Of a DNA stretch of 64,000 nt, positions 29,537 to 37,969 are shown piece by piece. The notes beneath the pieces were generated by a model that had not been told where the DNA came from, did not search any database, and saw only the letters and a list, made by a program, of their open reading frames with translations. Origin of the DNA: Streptomyces sp. NBC_00536 (GTDB taxonomy: Bacteria; Actinomycetota; Actinomycetes; Streptomycetales; Streptomycetaceae). The DNA lies in contig NZ_CP107819.1 in NCBI RefSeq assembly GCF_036346295.1, positions 8,308,001 through 8,372,000 of the forward strand. The letters run 5' to 3'. Made by a program: the position numbers and the translations under genes. Position 1 is the stretch's first letter; each line of letters starts with the position of its first letter.

Positions 29537-30819
29537 GCGGGCACGGAGACGGACAGGCCGGCGTCGCGGAGGGCAGCCACGAGGTCCTGCGGTACGCGGA
29601 AGTCGACCGTCGGGATGAAGACGCGGTCGCCGACGGCGACGAGGTCCCCTTCCTTCAGCGACAGCAGCCTGATCGGGTGTTCGACGTCGGCGGTCCCGGC
29701 CCCCGCGGGCAGTTGGTGCACCGTCCCGTCCACGGGCACCAGCCGTACGCACTCCCAGCTCACGAGCGGCCCCAGGCGGAAGGCCGGCCGGGGCACCGCC
29801 GTGAGCGGGTGGTCGTAGCTGTAGGCGTCGGCGGCGGAGGCCACGATCGCGCGGACCTGATGGGGGTGGTCGCGCAGGGCGATGTCCACGGAGTGGGTGA
29901 CGGTCTGCGCGATCCGCAGCCGGTCGCCCCCCTCGGGGGTGACCTGGACGTCCTCCTGCGGGCCCGGCGCCGGCTCCAGGCGTTCGAGCGACTCCGTCAG
30001 GCCCGCGGGCAGGCCGGTGAGCCGGCGGATCCGGTCGAGGGCGCCGCGCAGGAACGGCAGCAGCCCTCCGTGGTCGAGGAGCGCGTGGATCCGTCCCACG
30101 TTGGTCACCAGCGGCACCAGGACGTGCAGGTCGTTGACGGATTTGAGGTCCAGCATGCAGTCGCCGGCCGCGTTCCCGAAGATCGCCGCGATGTCGTCCT
30201 CGACCAGGAGGCGTCCGCCCCGGTGCCGGCCCAGCGGCATCGTCCCGCAGTGGCGTACCGAGTACGGTCCGATGTGGAAGTCGACGGCGGCCCGGTCCCG
30301 TTCCAGGCGCACCACCCTGACCTGGCCGTACAGCTCTCCCGAAGCGGACTTCTTGAACCAGGGCAGCTCCCACGGGGCGTAGACGTAGCCCATCGGGAGC
30401 AGGGTTTCCGACAGGGTCCAGGCGTCTTCGGCGCTGGGCACCCAGATGTCGATGTCTCCCACGTCCCGCAACCGCGGGTCCGGGTAGCTCTGCCGGATGC
30501 TGCAGCCCTTCATGGGCGACCAGGTGATGCCGGAGGCGTCGGCGGCGGCCGCGACGGCCTCCAGGAGCGCCGGGATGGTCGCCATCCGGCGGTCCGCCGG
30601 CTCCCGCAGTCCGTCGACCAGGCCGAGGAACTTCTCGCTCGCGGTGGAGCGCGGGACTTCCTGGAGCCGGACCCGGGCGGCGCCGGCCACCTTCTGGGTG
30701 ACCACGAGGTCGGCCAGCGCGGCGAGGTCGTCGGCGCAGCGCTCCACCGCGGCCGCGGCCGCCTGCGGCGGCAGCATCATCAGACCGACGTCGGCAGCGT
30801 CCTGCCAGGAGGGGTTCAA
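29533..30819 (-). CDS. Nucleotidyltransferase family protein (NTP_transf_5-like)
   Basis: 428 residues. I place the start at TTG 30819: AAGGGAG lies about 7 bases upstream, and the codon overlaps the previous stop as TTGA, matching the ATGA couplings of the neighbouring genes. The signature is MKG at 103-105 followed by YPDPRLRDVGDIDIWV with Asp122 and Asp124. This is the pattern of the uncharacterised NTP_transf_5 family, found in polysaccharide and natural-product clusters. The rest has 'AVDFHIGPY' and 'LDLKSVNDLHVLV', usual for the family. It is the second of three nucleotidyltransferase-like proteins in this cluster; reaction and substrate are unknown. Confidence 0.8.
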   Translation of the reverse strand: MNPSWQDAADVGLMMLPPQAAAAAVERCADDLAALADLVVTQKVAGAARVRLQEVPRSTASEKFLGLVDGLREPADRRMATIPALLEAVAAAADASGITWSPMKGCSIRQSYPDPRLRDVGDIDIWVPSAEDAWTLSETLLPMGYVYAPWELPWFKKSASGELYGQVRVVRLERDRAAVDFHIGPYSVRHCGTMPLGRHRGGRLLVEDDIAAIFGNAAGDCMLDLKSVNDLHVLVPLVTNVGRIHALLDHGGLLPFLRGALDRIRRLTGLPAGLTESLERLEPAPGPQEDVQVTPEGGDRLRIAQTVTHSVDIALRDHPHQVRAIVASAADAYSYDHPLTAVPRPAFRLGPLVSWECVRLVPVDGTVHQLPAGAGTADVEHPIRLLSLKEGDLVAVGDRVFIPTVDFRVPQDLVAALRDAGLSVSVPA

Positions 30820-31820
30820 AGAAGTCTCCCTTCTGCCCGCACGATGGCGGACCCGATCTCTCCGGCGGCACGGGCACACGCCGCGGCCGGGAGATTGTCG
30901 ACGTTCACACGGATTGCGCCGGGCAGGTCGAAGTCCCGCCCGGGAGAGACGAAGACCGCCCGGTCGGCGAGTTCCGCGGTGACGTGCGCCATGCCCGCCT
31001 CCCCGAGGGCGGGGTGGACGAGGGCGAGGTTGGGGCCTTCGCCGTCGACGGCGTACTTCGCGCAGCCGCCGAGTGCTCCGACGAAGGCGAGCCGGTTGCG
31101 GCGGACCAGGGCCCGGCGCCAGTCGATGAGCTCCTGGAGCCCGCCGGCCCGTAGGAACCGCAGCCAGGCGTCCTGCCACAGCGCCACCGGCGAGGCCCCG
31201 CGCAACTCCGGTGCCAGCCGGGCGGCAGCGTCGTCGGCGACGGCCCATCCCAGGCGGGCGCCGGGCCCCGCGATCTTGTGGAGTCCGGACACGTAGGCGA
31301 CGCCGTCGAGCTTCGCCCCCGGGGTGGCCATCCAGGCGTAGCTCAGGTTCTGTACGACGGTGACACCCGATGCGGCCGTGGTGAGCCGGTGGAGCTGCGC
31401 ATCGGAGAGGGAGTCACCCAGCGGGGAGCGGTACGGCGAGGTGACCCAGACGGCGCACCCGTCGTGGACCGCGCCGGGCAGCGCGTCCCAGGACTCGGAG
31501 CGGAAGGTGAGGCCCAGCTGGCGCAGGGAGATCGGCACCCCGGAGAAGGTGGGCGACTCCAGCAGCGTGCAGCAGTGCGGTGCGACGAGTCCCCGCACCG
31601 CCGACCGGATTCCCGCGGTGATCACCAGCTTCTCGACCGGTACCCGCTCCCGGTCCGCCAGCAGCTCGCGGAGCTCGACGTTCCCGGAGTGCGCTACGCC
31701 CTGGGCGGGTGAGCCGTCCGCCGCGGCTGCCGCGAGGCACTGGGTGAACTGCCGGGCCAGGGCGTTGGGCCACGGTCCCGGCTTGCCGCGCAGGTCGACT
31801 TCGCCGGCCGCGCCGCTCAT
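30816..31820 (-). CDS. PLP-dependent aminotransferase (fold type I), short form
   Basis: 334 residues with the class I/II aminotransferase pattern: 'KLVITAGIRSAVRGLVAP' (phosphate-cup region), 'VTSPYRSPLGDSLS' at the usual NPxNPxG site, 'VVQNLSYAWM' (PLP-ring contacts) and the Schiff-base Lys182 in VSGLHKIAGPGARLGW. At 334 residues it is shorter than typical 380-400-residue family members, mainly at the N-terminus. It would transfer an amino group to or from an amino acid, or catalyse a related PLP reaction. It is coupled to both neighbours: ATGA with the NDK-like gene upstream and TTGA with the nucleotidyltransferase downstream. Confidence 0.88.
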   Translation of the reverse strand: MSGAAGEVDLRGKPGPWPNALARQFTQCLAAAAADGSPAQGVAHSGNVELRELLADRERVPVEKLVITAGIRSAVRGLVAPHCCTLLESPTFSGVPISLRQLGLTFRSESWDALPGAVHDGCAVWVTSPYRSPLGDSLSDAQLHRLTTAASGVTVVQNLSYAWMATPGAKLDGVAYVSGLHKIAGPGARLGWAVADDAAARLAPELRGASPVALWQDAWLRFLRAGGLQELIDWRRALVRRNRLAFVGALGGCAKYAVDGEGPNLALVHPALGEAGMAHVTAELADRAVFVSPGRDFDLPGAIRVNVDNLPAAACARAAGEIGSAIVRAEGRLL

Positions 31821-32776
31821 GCGCAGGCCCGGGGCAGGAAGGTGAGGGCGACCAGGATCATGTGCCGCTCCCAGGGCGAGACGAAGAGCCCGGAGCGGGC
31901 GAGCGCCGTGGCCACCAGCTCACCGGACCGCTCGGACCAGAGCGCGGGGTCGAGCAGGACGCCGAGCGCCCGCACCAGTTCGGCGCCCACCACACCCGCC
32001 TCGGTGAGCGGGGCGGCGATGGTCGGCGGGGCCGAGTGCACCAGGGCGGCGAGCGGACGCAGCCCCGAGCGGACCGCGTCCGGGAGGTCCGGCGGCTTCA
32101 CGTCGTTCAGCCGTACGGCCAACGCCTTCGCGCCGCGGCGTACGGTCGCCATCAGGTCCTCGGAACCCGGGACGGCGAGGAGTGCGTCGAGCGAGAGCAC
32201 GGTGGTGATCCGCACGATGGTGCGGCACACGATGTCGTAGGGGTGCGGCTCCTCTCCGGGACATCGCATCCCCCGCAGATCGCCGATCGCGTGGGGGTCC
32301 AGCCGGTCGCCCGGGTGCAGGCGGCCCATGACGTCCGGGCCGAACAGCAGTGCGGCGTCCCGGCCGGCGAGCGCGGGGTCCGCGGTGTGCAGCAGGGACA
32401 TGCAGCGGTGGGAGATCGAGCCGGCCTCGCGCAGCGCGTCGGGCTGCCGTGTCCCGTGCGGGCTGGGCCCCTTGGCCTCGTCGAGGATCGCCGGGACGTC
32501 CTGGCCGGGCGGCCCCGCGACCGCCACGGCGACGTTCATGTCGAGCAGGGGCAGGGAGCGGCCGAGGGTGGACGCGATCCGGGCCCGGCCGGCCTTGAGG
32601 ACGTTGCCTTCGTAGAGGGCGGCCATGGTGGCGTTCGTGGCGTTGACGACGGTGAAGGCGCAGACGTGCAACCCGCGGTCCGCCAGGCGTTCGGCCAGGG
32701 CCGGCCAGGCGCCGGTGATGAACAGGTCCGGTGTCAGGACGGCGATGCCGAGCCGGCCACCGGCCGTTGCGGTCAT
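31817..32776 (-). CDS. NDK-like protein (degenerate nucleoside-diphosphate-kinase domain with extra C-terminal region)
   Basis: 319 residues, first gene of the leftward arm. The first 150 residues resemble nucleoside diphosphate kinase: 'GIAVLTPDLFITGAWPALAERLADRGLHVCAFTVVNAT' matches the LxxIKPD...LxxxGxxI start, but the usual Lys of KPD is Thr; 'SISHRCMSLLHTADPALAGRDAALLFG' matches the NxxHxSDSxExAxxEIxxFF end, with His130 at the phospho-His position. The remaining 170 residues are helical and unfamiliar. A real NDK is about 140 residues, so this is a repurposed relative that may move a phosphate or bind a nucleotide in the pathway. ATG 32776 is preceded by GGGGT. Confidence 0.6.
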   Translation of the reverse strand: MTATAGGRLGIAVLTPDLFITGAWPALAERLADRGLHVCAFTVVNATNATMAALYEGNVLKAGRARIASTLGRSLPLLDMNVAVAVAGPPGQDVPAILDEAKGPSPHGTRQPDALREAGSISHRCMSLLHTADPALAGRDAALLFGPDVMGRLHPGDRLDPHAIGDLRGMRCPGEEPHPYDIVCRTIVRITTVLSLDALLAVPGSEDLMATVRRGAKALAVRLNDVKPPDLPDAVRSGLRPLAALVHSAPPTIAAPLTEAGVVGAELVRALGVLLDPALWSERSGELVATALARSGLFVSPWERHMILVALTFLPRACA

Positions 32777-33219
32777 CGGTGACCCCGGGTGGGCGGGTGC
32801 GGGAGTAAGCGTGCGGGGAGCGCGGACGCGGCCCGCGAGGCGAAGAGGTGGATGGTGCCCTCCTGTCCGAGGAGCGGCGGGGAGGCCGGCGAGCACACGG
32901 GCCGCCGACAACTGCCGGTGAAGTCTGTGGAGTTGCGACAGAAGCTGTCAAGAGCAACGTCAGACGAGGAAACTTTGGCCGACGTTATTGACCGACGCCG
33001 CGTCGATGCTATTGGCTTTGCGTCCATCGCACGACATCATCTCCTTCGCACGACGTTGTTTTCGCAAGGATCTCCGTCGACCGGCCCGATAGGCCGCGCA
33101 GCCGACGGTTTGTCCGCACTGTGCTGCGGCGCTCAGGACCATCCGCTCTCCAGGACCTGATCAGGGGTGTTCGGAGGCGGGCAAGGGCTTGGCGTCCCCA
33201 TTTCTCAAGGGGAAACGAT
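32777..33219. promoter_or_regulatory. Divergent promoter region of the biosynthetic cluster
   Basis: 443 bp with no credible gene separate the two arms. The part from 32940 to 33070 is clearly more AT-rich than the flanks. It contains TCGCACGAC twice (33027-33035 and 33046-33054, 19 bp apart) and CGACGTT twice (32980-32986 and 33051-33057), which could be regulator sites. A weak rightward promoter candidate is TTGACC at 32988-32993 with TATTGG 16 bp downstream. The start of the rightward operon has AAGGGGA just before ATG 33220. No regulator gene is found inside the cluster. Confidence 0.55.
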
Positions 33220-34497
33220 ATGTCGGCTGTTTTACGGGCCTCCTCGGCGGTGCGCGGACGTCCGGCTGCCGCGTTCGGCTCGATCTTCTTCGTCAACTCG
33301 TTCGGCACTGCGCTGTACATGTCAGTTTCGGTGCTCTATTTCACCCAGGTGATCGGGTTCTCCGCGCACCGGCTCGGTGTCGGTCTCTCCGTCGCGGCAC
33401 TGGTCGGCCTGCTCGGGAGCGTGCCCGCCGGCACGCTGGTCGACCTGCGGGGGTCGAGCACCGTCCTGGTGGTGACGCACCTCGTCCGTGCGGTCGCCTT
33501 CACCCTGTACGCCTTCAGCCCCTCCTTCCCCGAGTTCGTCGTCCTGGCGTCGGTCATCGCGGTCGCGGACCGCACGGCTCCGCCGGCCAGCCAGGCGCTC
33601 CTGGCCGAACTCGTACCGGCCGCGGAGAGGGTCCCGCTGATGGCCCGGCTGCGGGTGTGGGAGAACGTCGGCTTCGCCTCCGCGCTGGCCCTGTCGGCCC
33701 TGGCCCTGGGCGTCGGCGACCCGTCGGTGTACCGCGTGCTGGTGCTGGCGAACGCCGGCTCCTTCGTGGCCGTGGCGTTCGTGGCCTTCGCCCTCAACGG
33801 GCGGCGGCGCCCGAACGCCGACGTCACCCAGGTGCGCGCCGCCCTGGCCGACCTCGTCCGGCGCGACCGCCGCTACCTGTACCTGAGCGGTGCGAACGCG
33901 ATCCTGTCGATGAACGCGGCGCTGTTCGCCATCGGACTGCCGCTGTGGATCCTCACCCGGACGGACCTCCCGCGCTGGGCGGTCCCCGCCACCATGCTGG
34001 CCAACTCGGCGATCGTCGTCGCCTTCCAGGTACGCATGTCGAAGCGGGCCACCACCCTGCCGGCCTACGGACGCCTGCTCGCCCTCTCGGGCATCGCCTT
34101 CGCGCTCTCGCTGGTGGTCCTCGGACTGGTCACCGACCGTACGACGGTCTTGATGGGGGTCGGACTCGTGTGCGCCGTCGTGGTGTTCACCGTCGGCGAG
34201 ATGCAGCACGCCGTGGGGGCTTGGGGCAGCTCGCTGGAACTGGCACCCGAGGCGGCGCGGGGCCAGTACCTCGCCGTGTTCAACCTGGGGCTGGGGATCC
34301 AGGACGTGATCGGCCCCGTGCTCGCCACGCTCCTCGTGACCTCCGGCACGATCGGGGTGCCCGTCGCCTGCGCCGTCTTCCTCGCGGCGGGAGTGCTCTC
34401 CCACCGGCTCCTGTCGGCACCGGAGTCCGCACCCCCCACGCCCGCCGCCGCGCCCGACCACCACCCGGACGCCGTGGAGAGCGGGGAAGCCGCATGA
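33220..34497 (+). CDS. MFS transporter, probable exporter of the cluster product
   Basis: 425 residues with about 12 hydrophobic segments, beginning 'FGSIFFVNSFGTALYMSVSVLYF' and including the MFS loop 'GLLGSVPAGTLVDLRGSS' after helix 2. It starts at ATG 33220 with AAGGGGA 6 bases upstream and leads the rightward operon; its stop overlaps the next gene as ATGA. Major facilitator proteins of this kind export small molecules by proton antiport, so it probably exports the product and gives self-resistance. Codon 5 is a TTA leucine (33232-33234), so full expression of the exporter should need the bldA tRNA. Confidence 0.93.
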   Translation: MSAVLRASSAVRGRPAAAFGSIFFVNSFGTALYMSVSVLYFTQVIGFSAHRLGVGLSVAALVGLLGSVPAGTLVDLRGSSTVLVVTHLVRAVAFTLYAFSPSFPEFVVLASVIAVADRTAPPASQALLAELVPAAERVPLMARLRVWENVGFASALALSALALGVGDPSVYRVLVLANAGSFVAVAFVAFALNGRRRPNADVTQVRAALADLVRRDRRYLYLSGANAILSMNAALFAIGLPLWILTRTDLPRWAVPATMLANSAIVVAFQVRMSKRATTLPAYGRLLALSGIAFALSLVVLGLVTDRTTVLMGVGLVCAVVVFTVGEMQHAVGAWGSSLELAPEAARGQYLAVFNLGLGIQDVIGPVLATLLVTSGTIGVPVACAVFLAAGVLSHRLLSAPESAPPTPAAAPDHHPDAVESGEAA

Positions 34498-36056
34498 GGG
34501 CCGAGGCCGGGACGGCCCCGGCCACCCACGCCGACTGGCTGGCGAGTGCCCCGTGCGGCCCCGCGCTCCGCGCCGAGGCCGCCGACACGGCCGCGGCCCT
34601 GAGCTGGCAGCGCCGGGGGAGCGCCACGGCCGTCCGCTGCCGCCCCGGTACCGACGGCGGTGCACTGCTCTGGTCACCCGGTCTGGTGGAGGCCCCGGCC
34701 CCACTGCTCAGCTCCCTGGAACACGGGTGCGTACCGGGCCTGCCGGTCCCCGGTACGCAGGACGCCCTGGCGGTCAGTGTGCTGGTGGGCGCCCTCGCGC
34801 TGGCCGCGCTCGGCCGTCACGGACGCTGGGACGTGACACCCGGTGGAGCGCCCGCCCCGGTCCTGCCGCAGCACACCGACCGGGCCGAGGTGCTGGGCGC
34901 GGTCCTCACCGCGGCCGACGAAGCGGCCGAGGACGTACTGGCGGCGCTGCGCGGCGGTTGTCCGGATCCGGTCCTGCGGGCGGCGCTGCGCCGCGCGTAC
35001 GTCGCCGCCCTCGCACATCCCCAGCCGGCGCGGTCCCGGGTCGCCCTCCGCCAGGCCGGCGGCGCCGCGGCATCCGTCTGGCTGCTGCCCGACCTGTCGG
35101 CGGCCTTCCACGGCACCGACGCGGCCGAGGTCCGGCAGGTGCTGGGCGAGGCGCACCACCGGGTGGGCAAGAAGGCCCTGCCCGCACCGGAAGGCCGCGC
35201 CGTGGCCCGTATCCGGCGCAGCACCCACCAGGGCAGGCTGCACCGGATCGACCGGCTGATGGCCGAGTGGGCCGCGCTCGCGGCCGCCGGCGGGTCCGGC
35301 ACGCACGTGGGAGTCGACATCGGTCTGCTCGCCGCGGCGCTCGGACCGGCACGGAACCTGACGGTCCGGGACGAGGCGGTGTCCGACGGCGCCGCGACGG
35401 TGGACCTGTGGCACGCCCTGCGGCGCCATGGCGTGGCCGGCGAGCTGGTCGGCGGCGACCGTTGGTCTTCGATGTGGCTCGTCGAACTGTCCGACGGCGC
35501 CGCGGGCGCGCTCGACCACGACGGACGGTGCATCCAGGTCGACGGCTCCGCCCGCGACGTCCTGCCCTCGGCACACCGGCCCAAGGACGACGACCCGGCG
35601 GCGGTGCGCCTGGCGGCGGCGGACGACCGGCAGCGCGTCGACTGGGTGACACCGGCGGCCGCCGACTGCGACGGCGGCGACCTGGCCCTCGGTTTCCGGA
35701 CCCGCGACGTCTTCGACGTCGACCCGGAGCGTGCGCACCTGGTCCGCGTCTGCGGCCTCCTCTACCGGCGATTACGACCGGACGTGGACGCCGACTCGTA
35801 CTTCTCGGACGAGGACATCGCGCTCGCGATCGACCGGCTCGGCGCCGGCCTGGCCGACGGCGGCGTCCTGGTCGTCGGCAGCGTGACCGACACGGCCGAC
35901 GGCCGGCGCCGGCACACCGACGTGGACGTCTTCCAACGGTCGCGGGACGGCCGGCTGCGGCACTGCCACCGGTGGGGGCGCGGTGTGGGACCGGCCGTCG
36001 GACTGACGAGCGGCGTGGCGGGAGCCGACGCCGAGACGGACGGGGGGTGGGTGTGA
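34494..36056 (+). CDS. Uncharacterised protein with a possible methyltransferase-like C-terminal half
   Basis: 520 residues from ATG 34494, overlapping the MFS stop as ATGA. I do not recognise the family. The N-terminal 250 residues are Ala-rich and helical. From about 265 on there is 'GTHVGVDIGLLAAALG', then 'LALGFRTRDVFDVDPERAHLVRVCGLLYRRLRPD...DDGGVLVVGS', whose order of strand, helix and 'LADGGVLVVGS' is like the second half of SAM methyltransferases ('LxPGGxLxIG'), but there is no clear GxGxG loop. A TTA leucine codon lies at 35772-35774. It could be a divergent methyltransferase or a scaffold; confidence in a function is low, confidence in the gene is high. Confidence 0.75.
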   Translation: MRAEAGTAPATHADWLASAPCGPALRAEAADTAAALSWQRRGSATAVRCRPGTDGGALLWSPGLVEAPAPLLSSLEHGCVPGLPVPGTQDALAVSVLVGALALAALGRHGRWDVTPGGAPAPVLPQHTDRAEVLGAVLTAADEAAEDVLAALRGGCPDPVLRAALRRAYVAALAHPQPARSRVALRQAGGAAASVWLLPDLSAAFHGTDAAEVRQVLGEAHHRVGKKALPAPEGRAVARIRRSTHQGRLHRIDRLMAEWAALAAAGGSGTHVGVDIGLLAAALGPARNLTVRDEAVSDGAATVDLWHALRRHGVAGELVGGDRWSSMWLVELSDGAAGALDHDGRCIQVDGSARDVLPSAHRPKDDDPAAVRLAAADDRQRVDWVTPAAADCDGGDLALGFRTRDVFDVDPERAHLVRVCGLLYRRLRPDVDADSYFSDEDIALAIDRLGAGLADGGVLVVGSVTDTADGRRRHTDVDVFQRSRDGRLRHCHRWGRGVGPAVGLTSGVAGADAETDGGWV

Positions 36057-36057
36057 C

Positions 36058-36924
36058 ATGTACGTACTCGGACACCTCATCAGCGCACACGCATCGGGTG
36101 CGTTCCCGGAGATCGACCTCCGGCGCGGCGAGCACGCGATGACGGTGATGCTGCCCGACCTGCTCAGCTGCCACGACTGGGGCTACCACAAGGCCTGGGC
36201 GATCGCCGGGGCGGGGGAGCGCTCCGATCTGGTCCTGGCCCACATGCTGGGGGACGCCGTCGTCCACTACGGCGCCCGGTGGCAGGGGCTGGAGCGCAAG
36301 AGCGGCTGGGCCTACCTGCGGATGGGGCTGGTGGCACGCCGTTACGACGCCTTCTACGAGTACGCCGAGAGCCGCGGCTGGCGCTACGGCGGCCTGGCGT
36401 GGGACAGCCGGCGCGGCTGGGCGCACACGATGGTCGAGTACTCCATCGACCAGTGGATCGCCGACCGCATGGACGTGTCAGCGCTGTTCGAGACCGTGCG
36501 CACGTCCGCGGACGACACGGCGGTGGACCTCGGCTGGGTGCACGCGCTCATCGACCAGCACGTCATCACGCCCCAGCGCCCCGTCGAATGCCAGCCGTAC
36601 CGGTACTGCGGCGCCCTGTCGCGCTCCCGGGAGCCGGACGAGCTCCACCTGCGGGGGCTGGCGGTCAAGTTCCAGATCGCCGAGACGCCGGAGAGCATCG
36701 CGTGGCTGCGGGGCTGGCTGCGCGAGATCTGGCGCACCGTCGGCGACGAGGAGATGCGGGACGTCCTCACCTCCCTGTCGGACGTGACGGCGGACCCCGT
36801 CGGCTTCGGCTACCCGCTGGAGATCGCCGCGTACGCGCAGGGCCCGGGGCCCACCCCGCACCGCTGGGCGGGGCCGGTGGTGCCGGGCGCCCGGCACCTG
36901 ACCGAGGAGAAGACCCATGGCTGA
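36058..36924 (+). CDS. Putative metal-dependent hydrolase, zinc-phospholipase-C-like (paralogue 1)
   Basis: 288 residues starting one base after the previous stop. It shares a distinct His/Asp pattern with the gene at 39895: GHL at 5-7 (His6), CHDW (His39), AHMLGDAVVHYG (His62, Asp66, His70) and AHTMVEYSID (His123, Glu127, Asp131). This order and spacing resemble zinc-dependent phospholipase C/P1-type enzymes, in which His and Asp residues bind several metals. There is no signal peptide, so it acts in the cytosol, unlike phospholipase C. A pathway role, such as hydrolysis of a phosphoester or phosphoramide intermediate, is inference. Its last 8 bases overlap the dioxygenase gene. Confidence 0.6.
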   Translation: MYVLGHLISAHASGAFPEIDLRRGEHAMTVMLPDLLSCHDWGYHKAWAIAGAGERSDLVLAHMLGDAVVHYGARWQGLERKSGWAYLRMGLVARRYDAFYEYAESRGWRYGGLAWDSRRGWAHTMVEYSIDQWIADRMDVSALFETVRTSADDTAVDLGWVHALIDQHVITPQRPVECQPYRYCGALSRSREPDELHLRGLAVKFQIAETPESIAWLRGWLREIWRTVGDEEMRDVLTSLSDVTADPVGFGYPLEIAAYAQGPGPTPHRWAGPVVPGARHLTEEKTHG

Positions 36925-37969
36925 TGCGTACGATGCCGGTCACGGGAAGCGGTCGGCCGCGTCGGCGGCCGCCGGCGGTACCCCGGCCCGGCCGAGGGCC
37001 GCCGACTTCGACAGCACCGGCCTCCCGCCCGGGCAGTTGGCCGAGCGGATGGCCACGGACAGCTTCCTGTACTTCCGCGGGCTCCTGGACCGCGGCGAGG
37101 TCCAGGACGTGCGACGACAGGTGGTGCACAGGCTCCAGCTCGTCGGCTGGCTCGCCACCGGCACCGATCCGATGCTGGCCGTGCCCGGTGAGACGGCGCA
37201 CCACGACCGGGGCGTCATCGGCGACCGCAGGGTCCGGGACGCCGGATGGCGGGAGGGGTACACCGCGGTCCAGTCCCTCGAAGCACTGCACCGGCTCGCC
37301 CACAGCCCCGCCCTGGTCGCGGCCGTCGGCTCCCTCCTCGGCGCGAAGGTGCTGGTGCACCCGCGGAAGATCGCCCGGATCTCCTCGCCCGCCATCGAGT
37401 TCCCGACGCCGCCGCACCAGGACGCGCTGTTCAACCAGACGCCGGCCGACGTCCTCACCGCATGGATCCCGCTCGGCGACTGCCCCGACGACCTGGGCTC
37501 CCTGCGGGTGCTGCGCGGCAGTGCCAACCTCGGCCTGCTGCCGGTGTCACCCGCCCACGGCCTCGGGGGAGAGGCCGTACAGCTCCCCCCGACCCACCAG
37601 GAATGGGTCGGGGACGACTACCGCAGCGGCGACGTGATGCTGTTCCACAGCCGCACCGTCCACATGACCCCGCCGAACCGGGGGAACGTCCTGCGGCTCT
37701 CGATCGACTGCCGCTTCCAGTCCTCCGAGGAGCCGGTGAAGCTCGCGGCGCTCCTGCCCCACGGGTTCGCCGCAGGCCAGTTGCCGAGCTGGGGCAAACT
37801 GACCGAGAAGTGGTCCACCACCCGCTGGGTCGAACCGGACACGCCCGTACAGGTGCGCGCCGTCACCACGGGTACCACGGAAAACCCGCCGCGCCTGGTC
37901 CGGGACCCCGGCCCCGTGGCGGCGGGAGAGCCCTCCGCCGACCGATGTACGGGCACGGGGAGCCGATGA
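36917..37969 (+). CDS. PhyH-like Fe(II)/2-oxoglutarate dioxygenase
   Basis: 350 residues from ATG 36917. The facial triad is visible as His167-x-Asp169 (PPHQDALF) and distal His249 (RTVHMTPPN), followed by an Arg (RLSIDCRF) for 2-oxoglutarate. The Asp is retained, so it should hydroxylate or desaturate rather than halogenate. PhyH-family enzymes in natural-product clusters often act on free or carrier-bound amino acids, and a threonine-loading pair is encoded in the other arm. The start overlaps the preceding gene by 8 bp and the stop overlaps the PLP gene as ATGA. Confidence 0.9.
   Translation: MADAYDAGHGKRSAASAAAGGTPARPRAADFDSTGLPPGQLAERMATDSFLYFRGLLDRGEVQDVRRQVVHRLQLVGWLATGTDPMLAVPGETAHHDRGVIGDRRVRDAGWREGYTAVQSLEALHRLAHSPALVAAVGSLLGAKVLVHPRKIARISSPAIEFPTPPHQDALFNQTPADVLTAWIPLGDCPDDLGSLRVLRGSANLGLLPVSPAHGLGGEAVQLPPTHQEWVGDDYRSGDVMLFHSRTVHMTPPNRGNVLRLSIDCRFQSSEEPVKLAALLPHGFAAGQLPSWGKLTEKWSTTRWVEPDTPVQVRAVTTGTTENPPRLVRDPGPVAAGEPSADRCTGTGSR

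Noticed and set aside
33189..34493. N-terminal extension of the unknown protein before ATG 34494
   Set aside because: It overlaps the MFS gene in another frame and is Arg-rich; ATGA overlap at 34494 marks the true start.
36917..37969. SyrB2-like halogenase acting on carrier-bound threonine
   Set aside because: The metal triad is HQD...H; halogenases of this type have Ala or Gly in place of the Asp. Hydroxylation is more likely.
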